From Candidatus Bathyarchaeota archaeon (GTDB lineage: Archaea > Thermoproteota > Bathyarchaeia > Bathyarchaeales > Bathycorpusculaceae), in the NCBI GenBank assembly GCA_018396615.1, contig JAGTQT010000066.1, forward strand, positions 1 to 8,215: a stretch of DNA of 8,215 bases, read 5' to 3'. The position numbers and the translations under genes were made by a program. Below, one piece after another: positions 1 to 5,967 of the stretch. The notes beneath the pieces are model-generated. The model saw nothing but the letters and a program-made list of their open reading frames with translations. It was not told the origin of the DNA and made no database searches. Each line of letters opens with the position of its first letter. Within the stretch, counting starts at the first letter, position 1.

Positions 1-1286
1 CGCCTGAAGAGTTGTCTGTGGAACTGTCTATTCCGGTATTTTTGAAAGAGGTTTTGAAGAAAGCCTTTGCTGAAGGGCGAGGTGTTCTGAGTCTCCCTGA
101 GTCGCTGCAGTTTCTTGATGCATACAAGATCCCCATAGTGGAAACTGTTGTTGCGAGAACAAGTGATGAAGCGGAGATTGCTGCTTCCAAGCTTGGCTAT
201 CCAGTGGTTATGAAAGCGTTGTCGCCTCAGATAATTCATAAGTCGCAGGCTGAGGGCGTTGTTTTGAATGTTTGGTCATCGACTGAAGTTAAGAAGTTTT
301 TTGACGAGCTTGCTGAAAAGGTTAAAAAGTATGTTCCCGAAGCGGAGTTTCAAGGCGTCGCCATCCAGCCGATGCTGAGGAAGAAGGGGTATGAGCTTTT
401 GGTTGGCGCGAGGAAAGATCCGCAGTTTGGTGCAGTAATTGTGTTTGGAAGTGGAGGAATCGCCGCGGAGCTTGTGAGGGATGTAAGTATTGGTTTTCCT
501 CCGCTGAACCAGGTGCTTGCTAGACGGCTTATTGAAAGAACCGCGGTTTACAAGCATCTGGCGTCAATGAACTACCCTCTTAACATGAGGCTTGAAGAGA
601 TTCTTGTCAAGTTTTCCCAGCTTGTCATCGACTTTCCGGAAATAAAGGAAATGGACATTAACCCGATTATCTTCGACGGAAACGATGCCGTAGCTGTAGA
701 TACTCGCATTGCCATTGACACAGAGAGAATAATGCGGGGAACGCAGCCGCATGAACACCTTGTGATAGCCCCTTATCCTAAGAAGTATGTAGCCGAGTGG
801 ACGCTGAAAGACGGGACTCCTGTGATCCTTCGCCCAGTGAAACCTGAAGACGAGGCTCTTTTGAATGAACTTTTTAGCACGCTTTCCGAAGAAACTATGC
901 GTTTCAGATTCTTCAACATATTTAAAGATATGTCTCATGAAGCCTTAACGAGGCACTGCAACTTGGATTATGACCGCGAAATTGCCATAGTTGCTGAGAC
1001 GCAGAAAGACAAGCGCATGCTTCTAGGAGTCGTATGCTTGATTCTTGAGCCTAACCTGAAAACCGGAGAATTTGCCGTAGTTGTAGCAGATCAGTGGCAG
1101 GGACGCGGGCTTGGATCAAAGCTTATGGATTCAATTATAGAAATTGGGAAGGACATGAACCTTAAAACGGTGTATGGCTACGTTTTTGCAGCTAACTCCA
1201 GAATGCTGGATATGTGCACAAATAAAGGTTTTAAGATGCAGCCTGTTGACGAAGAAATCACCAAGATCACTCTTGACTTATCTTGA
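1..1286 (+). CDS. Acyl-CoA synthetase (NDP-forming) / GNAT acetyltransferase fusion, 5'-truncated
   Basis: The reading frame is open to the left edge, so the TTG at 12 is probably internal. About 424 residues are seen, ending at TGA 1284-1286. Counting from codon 12, residues about 15-235 form the ATP-grasp domain of the ADP-forming acetyl-CoA synthetase beta type. It shows the YPVVMK strand, an HK pair at 76-77, the glycine-rich FGSGGIAAELVRD segment and the conserved DINP at 215-218. Residues about 260-424 form a GNAT N-acetyltransferase domain with the acetyl-CoA pyrophosphate-binding loop QGRGLG at 363-368. In full-length relatives (Pat/PatZ type, about 800-900 residues) a CoA-binding and a succinyl-CoA-ligase-like domain come first; here they would lie upstream of the window. 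Family members either interconvert acyl-CoA and ADP with acid and ATP, or acetylate lysines of metabolic enzymes such as acetyl-CoA synthetase. Which applies cannot be decided without the missing half. It is cytoplasmic. Domain assignment is firm; the reaction is inferred. Confidence 0.9.
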   Translation, partial: PEELSVELSIPVFLKEVLKKAFAEGRGVLSLPESLQFLDAYKIPIVETVVARTSDEAEIAASKLGYPVVMKALSPQIIHKSQAEGVVLNVWSSTEVKKFFDELAEKVKKYVPEAEFQGVAIQPMLRKKGYELLVGARKDPQFGAVIVFGSGGIAAELVRDVSIGFPPLNQVLARRLIERTAVYKHLASMNYPLNMRLEEILVKFSQLVIDFPEIKEMDINPIIFDGNDAVAVDTRIAIDTERIMRGTQPHEHLVIAPYPKKYVAEWTLKDGTPVILRPVKPEDEALLNELFSTLSEETMRFRFFNIFKDMSHEALTRHCNLDYDREIAIVAETQKDKRMLLGVVCLILEPNLKTGEFAVVVADQWQGRGLGSKLMDSIIEIGKDMNLKTVYGYVFAANSRMLDMCTNKGFKMQPVDEEITKITLDLS

Positions 1287-1317
1287 CCTAGAAATATTTT
1301 CAACGATGCTGTCTCTT

Positions 1318-1334
1318 AACCTACGTCTTAGGTT
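1318..1334. terminator. Hairpin between convergent genes, possible bidirectional terminator
   Basis: A perfect 6-bp inverted repeat (AACCTA / TAGGTT) with a 5-base loop lies between the 3' ends of the acyl-CoA synthetase gene and the PadR gene, and overlaps the PadR stop codon. There is only a short T run (TTTT near 1298) upstream on the + strand, so it does not match the usual archaeal oligo-T signal. Its role is inferred from position alone. Confidence 0.3.
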
Positions 1335-1672
1335 TGATGGATTTCGCTGTCTGGGAAAATACAAGTGAGGAGTGTTTGGAGCTTGTTTTTGGTTTTGTGG
1401 ATGTTTTTTAATCGTTGCTCTCCTTGGGGTGTTAACCGGTATGCTCTTTTTCCTTGTATGGTTTTGCCTTGGATGAGGTTTTGTCTCTCTAGGGAATAGA
1501 GCGCCGAGTAAACTGTGCTTGGACTTTGAAGTATGTGAAATCGTTGGTGTATGTATTTTATTATGTCGTATCCGCTCATTGGTGAGTTGTCACCTAATCT
1601 TCCAAGTATGATTAAATCTAAAAATTTTTTGATTATTTCTCGTGTTGATGTTTCCGTTGATTGATTGTTCAT
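1328..1672 (-). CDS. PadR-family winged-helix transcriptional regulator
   Basis: This encodes a 114-residue protein of typical minimal PadR size. Residues about 12-95 fit the PadR winged helix: a first helix ending in LDLIILGRLG, then the hallmark MSGYDIIKYIH segment, a recognition-helix region SPSTVYSALYSLERQNLI, and a wing with GKRAYRLTPQG. The C-terminal tail is short and basic, without the long dimerisation helices of PadR-s2 proteins. PadR proteins are usually dimeric repressors that release DNA on ligand binding; no ligand can be read here. The ATG (complement of 1670-1672) lies about 25 bp from a TATA-like element, suggesting a leaderless or nearly leaderless message. The gene is divergent from the histidine kinase operon, so autoregulation and control of that operon are reasonable inferences. 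Its 3' end is A/C-rich on the coding strand, as is the 3' end of the response regulator gene. Confidence 0.88.
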   Translation of the reverse strand: MNNQSTETSTREIIKKFLDLIILGRLGDNSPMSGYDIIKYIHQRFHILQSPSTVYSALYSLERQNLIQGKTIQGKRAYRLTPQGEQRLKNIHKTKNKLQTLLTCIFPDSEIHQT

Positions 1673-1692
1673 GTATGATTCCGTTTCGAAAT

Positions 1693-1702
1693 CTATATAT
1701 CT
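1693..1702 (-). promoter_or_regulatory. TATA-like element for the PadR gene
   Basis: Read on the - strand this is AGATATATAG, preceded by the purine-rich GA that could be part of a BRE. Its centre is about 25 bp upstream of the PadR ATG, the spacing expected for an archaeal leaderless transcript. It is nearly symmetric, so it could also drive + strand transcription towards the kinase gene with a leader of about 50 bases. Confidence 0.5.
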
Positions 1703-1704
1703 TC

Positions 1705-1719
1705 TAGAATATAATTCTA
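1705..1719. promoter_or_regulatory. Inverted repeat in the PadR/kinase intergenic region, candidate operator
   Basis: TAGAAT and ATTCTA flank a 3-base spacer, giving a perfect 15-bp dyad directly beside the TATA-like element in the divergent promoter region. The size and symmetry fit a dimeric winged-helix repressor such as PadR. It does not match the ATGT-N8-ACAT pattern described for some bacterial PadR operators, and the arms are A/T-rich, so chance is possible. Confidence 0.35.
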
Positions 1720-1772
1720 TGTGTTTGTACCATCACAGTCACAGATATTATGTTCATGTATCTGTAGCTAAT

Positions 1773-4088
1773 ATGGAGAAGGCGGATTTGGAAAAAGGAA
1801 ACATGGAGAAAACATCAGACCCAATCGAATACCAGAAAGAACTAACAACAGACAAGATTCCGGAAGAGATGTACAAAGATCTATTCGAGCTCGCTCCTGA
1901 TCCAATAGTGACAATCAATTTGAAGGGAATCATCACTTCAGCAAACTCGGCTTCATTTAGAGATTCAGGCGTGCAAAGGGAGGATATTATAGGAAAAACC
2001 ATTTATGAATTACCATTCTTGCGGGTCGAAGATATTCCAAAATTTCTAAAGGTGTTTAATTCTGTCCTGCGCGGCGAAAAGACCGCGCCTATTGAGGTTA
2101 CTTGGCAAAGCAAGGATGGGGCTTATCATATCAATGAAGTTCATGTTGGTTTAATTAAGAGAAATGGAAAGATTGTTGGAGTTCAAGCCATCTCCAGAGA
2201 TATTACTCATCGTAAGGAGATGGCGAAAATGCTTTCGGAAAGCGAGCAGAAGTTCAAGCGGTTGTTCTGTAACATTCCAGAGGCTGCAGTCTATTGGGAT
2301 TCTGATTTTCGGGTGATTGATATTAACCCTCAGTTTACAAGGCTTTTCGGTTACACGTTGGAGGAAGTGAAAGGGAAAAACAATGTGGACATCATCATAC
2401 CACCAGACAGATTGGAGGAAGCATGGACGCTTGGCAAAATGGCAAAAGATGGCTATGTAGATTACGATACAGTTAGGGCTAAAAAAGATGGGTCTTTGGT
2501 TTCAGTGTCGCTGTCTGCAGCTCCTATCATCGTCAAAAATCAGGTAGTCGGTTTCGTAGGATTATACAAGGATATCACTGAACGCGTGAAAGCACGACAA
2601 GAACTGCAAAGACAAAAGGAAATGGCTGAAAATTACTTGAACATCATCGGAAACATTATCGTAGCTTTGGACACCGATGGAAAAATCACTTTGCTAAATA
2701 GAAGAGGGCACGAAATTCTGGGCTATGAAGAAGGTGAGCTTATTGGAGAAAACTGGTTTGATAAGTGCCTCCCTAAGGAAGTTCGAAAAGAAGTAAAAAG
2801 AATCTTCAAACAGATAACGCTTGAAAAAGGAGAGGCTTATGCGCGTTATGAAAACCTTGTGTGCAGGAAGGATGGGTCAACAAGGCTGATTAGTTGGCAC
2901 AATACTGTTCTAAAAGATGCCGACGGAAGAATTATTGGAACATTAAGTTCGGGAGAGGATATCACAGAACTGAAGAAAATGCAGGAGAAGTTGGAGCAGT
3001 ATTCTGAGCAATTGGAGAATCTTGTTCACAAGAAAACAGAGGAACTGCTTGAATCGGAGAGAAGATACTCGATTCTTGTCGAGGAAGCGAGTGATGGGGT
3101 TGTTTTACTTCAAGATGGAAAGATCGTGTTTGCCAATAAGAAGGCTAAACAGATCGCCGGCTACACTAGCGAGACAAAAACCGCTGTGCTTTTGGAAAAG
3201 GTGATCGCAGAAAAAGACTGGCGACGTGCAGAAAATGTGTATCAAAAAGTACTTCAAGGAAAAGTTTTTGATGGAACAATGGAAATCGAGCTGAAAACTT
3301 TTGACAATAGAAGTGTACCTATAGAGCTTTCCGGTGCACTAATACTTTATCAGAATCGTCCAGCGATTCTAGTAATTCTACGAGACGTAAGTGAAAGGAA
3401 GCGAATGGAGGAACAAAGAACAAAGCTGGAGAAGATGGCAGTAATCGGTGAATTAGCAACAATGGTAGCTCATGACCTCCGCAACCCTCTTGCATCGATA
3501 AGAAATGCCAGTTACTACATCAAGACCTCTTGTCCCAGCACTAAGCGTGCTGAATGCAAGACTGCACTTGAGATGATCAACGTGATAGAACAGGAAACTA
3601 TCACTGCTAACAATATAATCAATGAACTCTTAGACTTCTCCTTCAAAAAAACATTACAAAAGAAAACGCAAATGGTAGAGAGAATAGTCGAAAATGCCTT
3701 AAGAGCAACAAAGATTCCGAAAAACATCTCTGTCAAAAAGAAATTTCAGAAAAGCATCATGATTTCCGGAGATGAACAGCTTCTAGAAAGAGTGTTTTTG
3801 AACATCATCAAAAATGCCGTGGAAGCCATGCCAAATGGAGGTACCTTAACAATCACAACAAGTGAAACTGATAACCACGCCGAGATCAGTTTCATAGACA
3901 CCGGTGTCGGAATATCGGAAGAAAATATGTCCAAGTTATTCACGCCATTGTATACCACAAAAGCCAAAGGCATAGGCATGGGGCTCTCGATCTGCAGAAA
4001 AATTATAGATCAACACGGAGGCACAATCGAAGTGAGAAGTAAGCCAAACTGTGGCGCAGCCTTTATGATAAGACTACCAAAAAGCTAG
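1773..4088 (+). CDS. Cytoplasmic histidine kinase with four PAS domains
   Basis: From ATG 1773 this is 771 residues. Four PAS domains lie at about 33-145, 156-270, 287-400 and 432-548; the first three end in the usual DIT-x-R/L/K type linker and the fourth in RDVSERK. A charged coiled coil (about 402-431) separates PAS3 from PAS4. HisKA follows with the phospho-accepting His567 in AHDLRNP. The HATPase domain has the N box NIIKNAVEAM from 677, the G1 box DTGVGIS from 709 and the KGIGMGLS G2 box. No membrane segment or signal peptide is seen, so the kinase is soluble and probably senses an internal signal. PAS ligands cannot be told from sequence alone. It should autophosphorylate His567 and pass phosphate to the regulator encoded 11 bp downstream. 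Start choice: the frame is open back to ATG 1665, but that would overlap the divergent PadR start. ATG 1773 has no clear Shine-Dalgarno; ATG 1803 is the alternative, with an AGGA only 3 bases away. Confidence 0.93.
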   Translation: MEKADLEKGNMEKTSDPIEYQKELTTDKIPEEMYKDLFELAPDPIVTINLKGIITSANSASFRDSGVQREDIIGKTIYELPFLRVEDIPKFLKVFNSVLRGEKTAPIEVTWQSKDGAYHINEVHVGLIKRNGKIVGVQAISRDITHRKEMAKMLSESEQKFKRLFCNIPEAAVYWDSDFRVIDINPQFTRLFGYTLEEVKGKNNVDIIIPPDRLEEAWTLGKMAKDGYVDYDTVRAKKDGSLVSVSLSAAPIIVKNQVVGFVGLYKDITERVKARQELQRQKEMAENYLNIIGNIIVALDTDGKITLLNRRGHEILGYEEGELIGENWFDKCLPKEVRKEVKRIFKQITLEKGEAYARYENLVCRKDGSTRLISWHNTVLKDADGRIIGTLSSGEDITELKKMQEKLEQYSEQLENLVHKKTEELLESERRYSILVEEASDGVVLLQDGKIVFANKKAKQIAGYTSETKTAVLLEKVIAEKDWRRAENVYQKVLQGKVFDGTMEIELKTFDNRSVPIELSGALILYQNRPAILVILRDVSERKRMEEQRTKLEKMAVIGELATMVAHDLRNPLASIRNASYYIKTSCPSTKRAECKTALEMINVIEQETITANNIINELLDFSFKKTLQKKTQMVERIVENALRATKIPKNISVKKKFQKSIMISGDEQLLERVFLNIIKNAVEAMPNGGTLTITTSETDNHAEISFIDTGVGISEENMSKLFTPLYTTKAKGIGMGLSICRKIIDQHGGTIEVRSKPNCGAAFMIRLPKS

Positions 4089-4093
4089 AAGGA
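4089..4093 (+). promoter_or_regulatory. Shine-Dalgarno site for the response regulator
   Basis: AAGGA directly follows the kinase stop codon, with a 6-base spacer to ATG 4100. It fixes the regulator start and shows that both proteins are translated from one message. Confidence 0.7.
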
Positions 4094-4099
4094 ACTTCC

Positions 4100-5365
4100 A
4101 TGGCACATGAGATAAAACCGACAATACTGGTTGTAGACGATGACGTCAACATATGCAAAACTCTGACGGCAATTCTTGAGTCAAGAGGAAATGAAACAAC
4201 AATTGCCACAACCGCCGCAGAAGCGATAGAGAAGGCAAAAAACCAATTCTTTAACGTTGCACTTCTTGACATCAAATTGCCAGACATGGAAGGTACACAG
4301 CTGCTTGCTCAGCTTCAAAAGATCGCTCCCGAAACCATCAAAATCATAGTCACAGGATATCCATCTTTGGGAAATGCAATCGAGGCGTTAAACCTAGGCG
4401 CACAATCATACATTATGAAGCCAATAGATCCCGATAAACTTCTAGACACCATAGAGACCATGCTCAAAATGCAGAAACAAGCAGAAGAAATGACGCAGAT
4501 GAAACTCACAAGATGGATTCAAGCACAGACTCTTAAAGCTAGAACGCCTCATTTTGAGCGATTTTTGGAAGAGACTGCCGAAGAATTTGCGAATTTTGGT
4601 CTCACAAAAACTCAGGCCAAGATCTACATAACATTGGTTGCTCTAGGTATTGCATCCATCTCTCAGATAGCCAAATTCTCAAAACTTCGGCGAGAAGAAA
4701 TCTATCGAATAATGCCCGAATTGGAAAAACATGGGATAATTATTAGAAAACTTGGCAAACCACAAAAATTCACAGCAGTAAGCCCAAAAGAAGCTTTCCA
4801 GACGCTAACAAAAGCCAAAGTAGACGCCATGAAGGAAGAAATAGCGAAACTTGAACAAAAGCAATCTGAACTTCTTTCAAAGTTAGAAACAATAAAGCTA
4901 CCAACAAAAACCGATGCCCCCTTTATAGAAGTAATCTCAACATCAGACCAACTCTTTGCCAAGCTTACAGATATCACCGAAAGAGCCAAAGACACGCTTA
5001 ACATAATCGCTCCAACTTCTTTTCTAAGAACTGTATACTTAAATCGCCCCAAGAAACTCATGGAGAAAATCCTCAGAACAATGAAAATCCGGATACTAAC
5101 AAACAACTGCAAACCCGACGAACTCCTAAAAAAAACATTACGACTCTCAGAAGCAAACCACAAATCAATCAAAATAAAACAATCAGAAACACTACCATGC
5201 AACCTCCTAATCGCCGACGACAAAGAAGCCATGTGGGGAGAACCAGAACCAGAAAAAAAAGACCTCCACATCCTCTGGACAAACGACCCCACACAAATCA
5301 CAATACTAAAAGAAACCTTCGAAAGCCTCTGGCAAAAATCCACAAACCTCCCAGACTATAAATAA
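4100..5365 (+). CDS. Response regulator: receiver domain fused to TrmB-like winged helix
   Basis: This encodes 421 residues. Residues 7-125 are a complete CheY-like receiver with the acidic triad DDD 13-15, phospho-acceptor Asp57 (LLDIKLP), Thr85 (IIVTG) and Lys107 (IMKP), so it should be phosphorylatable. A helical linker (about 126-160) leads to a TrmB-type winged helix at about 164-232: FGLTKTQAKIYITLVALG, then ISQIAKFSKLRREEIYRIMPELEKHGII and a basic wing. A coiled coil at about 238-264 follows, as in TrmB proteins. Residues about 275-421 resemble the C-terminal regulatory part of TrmB/PLD-like regulators (APTSFLR, KIRILTNN, WTNDPTQ). TrmB proteins repress or activate sugar transport and metabolic genes in response to sugars. 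Here the phosphorelay from the adjacent kinase is the likely input, with a possible second ligand input at the C terminus. From about 5040 the codons become strongly A/C-ending. Targets are unknown. Confidence 0.92.
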   Translation: MAHEIKPTILVVDDDVNICKTLTAILESRGNETTIATTAAEAIEKAKNQFFNVALLDIKLPDMEGTQLLAQLQKIAPETIKIIVTGYPSLGNAIEALNLGAQSYIMKPIDPDKLLDTIETMLKMQKQAEEMTQMKLTRWIQAQTLKARTPHFERFLEETAEEFANFGLTKTQAKIYITLVALGIASISQIAKFSKLRREEIYRIMPELEKHGIIIRKLGKPQKFTAVSPKEAFQTLTKAKVDAMKEEIAKLEQKQSELLSKLETIKLPTKTDAPFIEVISTSDQLFAKLTDITERAKDTLNIIAPTSFLRTVYLNRPKKLMEKILRTMKIRILTNNCKPDELLKKTLRLSEANHKSIKIKQSETLPCNLLIADDKEAMWGEPEPEKKDLHILWTNDPTQITILKETFESLWQKSTNLPDYK

Positions 5366-5665
5366 GGGGGATAAAACAATCACACACGCACAAGTACAAA
5401 CTCACAACAAAAAAACCAAATCTACCAAACACTCACCAACCACACAACTACAAACATCCAACTAAACAAACCACAAAACTACCCTCAACCTACAACAACT
5501 CCTCTCATTCACCTTACCAAACCAATCACCAGCAAGCCTAAATCAAAAACCAACATTAACACCCACAAACACCAAAACACAGCCAACCATAAAGACAAAA
5601 TAAAAAAGGAAAAACAAATTCAAACAAAACAAAAACAAGAACCCTACCAAAAAATACTCTGAAAG
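5366..5665. other. Gene-free A/C-rich tract (G/T-rich on the - strand)
   Basis: No credible gene is seen on either strand. The + strand is almost entirely A and C: I find no G from about 5395 to 5531 and only a few up to 5640. The bias begins inside the end of the response regulator gene and stops at the tRNA. There are no clear tandem repeats; short strings such as TACCAAAC recur as expected for low complexity. A + strand transcript would be nearly unstructured, C-rich and G-poor, and it lacks oligo-T termination signals. Its function, if any, is unknown: it could be a 3' untranslated or termination region, or a product of strand-biased mutation. Confidence 0.6.
5649..5654 (-). terminator. 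Oligo-T terminator of tRNA-Ser
   Basis: Six T on the - strand begin about 12 bases after the tRNA 3' end. This matches the oligo-T signals that end archaeal tRNA transcripts. Confidence 0.5.
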
Positions 5666-5751
5666 CGCCGGGGGTGGGATTCGAACCCGCGCGGACCTAG
5701 AAGGTCCACAGGCTCTCAAGGCCTGCGCATTATCCACTCTGCCACCCCGGC
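5666..5751 (-). tRNA. tRNA-Ser (anticodon UGA)
   Basis: This is an 86-base class II tRNA. The acceptor stem GCCGGGG/CCCCGGC is perfect and the discriminator is G, as expected for serine. The D arm has a 3-bp stem (GCA/TGC) with GG in its loop. The anticodon stem CAGGC/GCCTG encloses the loop CTTGAGA, placing TGA at positions 34-36. A long variable arm of about 18 bases (GGACC...GGTCC) and the T loop TTCGAAT follow. One C-A mismatch appears in the T stem as drawn. There is no intron and no encoded CCA, so the tail must be added enzymatically. It decodes UCN codons, chiefly UCA. It lies antisense to both neighbouring protein genes and has its own promoter. Confidence 0.96.
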
Positions 5752-5777
5752 TTTTCACGTCAAATACGAAGGGACAT

Positions 5778-5789
5778 CTTAAAACCTTT
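5778..5789 (-). promoter_or_regulatory. BRE/TATA promoter of tRNA-Ser
   Basis: On the - strand this reads AAAGG followed by TTTTAAG, a good BRE plus box A. It is 27-33 bp upstream of the mature tRNA 5' end, the expected distance for initiation just before the tRNA. The core TTAAAA also reads as an A/T-rich element on the + strand, so transcription in both directions is conceivable. Confidence 0.6.
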
Positions 5790-5860
5790 TGTTCTAGAGA
5801 ATGTTTTCCGCAGGCTATCATTAACCTTGGAGTATGTGTTTGGCTTATGGTAAGCATATG

Positions 5861-5893
5861 GCAGAATTGGCGTGCGCAAGCTGCTTTTTTTTT
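5861..5893 (+). terminator. Hairpin followed by nine T, intrinsic-terminator-like
   Basis: GCAG (5861-5864) pairs with CTGC (5881-5884), with further pairing inside (TTG/CAA around a GC-rich loop). The stem is followed at once by T9 at 5885-5893. It is the strongest termination signal on the + strand after the two-component operon, but lies about 500 bases beyond it. It could end a read-through message or a short RNA initiated near the tRNA promoter. It sits just upstream of the beta-helix gene, so it also insulates that gene. Confidence 0.5.
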
Positions 5894-5958
5894 ATCGGTA
5901 AATCTTCTAGAACATTTTTTCATAACTCATATCTATCAGTTTAACCCAATATTTTCAT

Positions 5959-5962
5959 GGAG
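5959..5962 (+). promoter_or_regulatory. Shine-Dalgarno site for the beta-helix protein
   Basis: GGAG lies 5 bases before ATG 5968, and the signal peptide begins exactly there, which supports this start. A nearby ATG at 5957 is out of frame and meets a stop after four codons. Confidence 0.6.
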
Positions 5963-5967
5963 AAGAG

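Noticed and set aside
276..938. Two - strand open frames opposite the acyl-CoA synthetase gene
   Set aside because: They lie antisense to well-conserved ATP-grasp and GNAT coding sequence and show no recognisable domain or ribosome-binding site.
1665..1772. N-terminal extension of the kinase back to ATG 1665
   Set aside because: It overlaps the divergent PadR start and covers the promoter region, and it adds a Tyr/His-rich stretch with no domain.
4702..5343. Long - strand open frame of 213 codons opposite the response regulator
   Set aside because: It is a shadow of the A/C-biased codons of the real gene, which suppress stops on the opposite strand. It shows no domain and is Ser/Phe-rich.
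5395..5640. CRISPR-like or tandem repeat array in the A/C tract
   Set aside because: Short similar strings recur irregularly with no fixed period or repeat length, as expected from low complexity.
5543..5923. Open frame of 126 codons on the - strand
   Set aside because: It runs straight through the tRNA-Ser gene and its promoter, and its C-terminal part is low-complexity Phe/Leu/Val from the G/T-rich strand.
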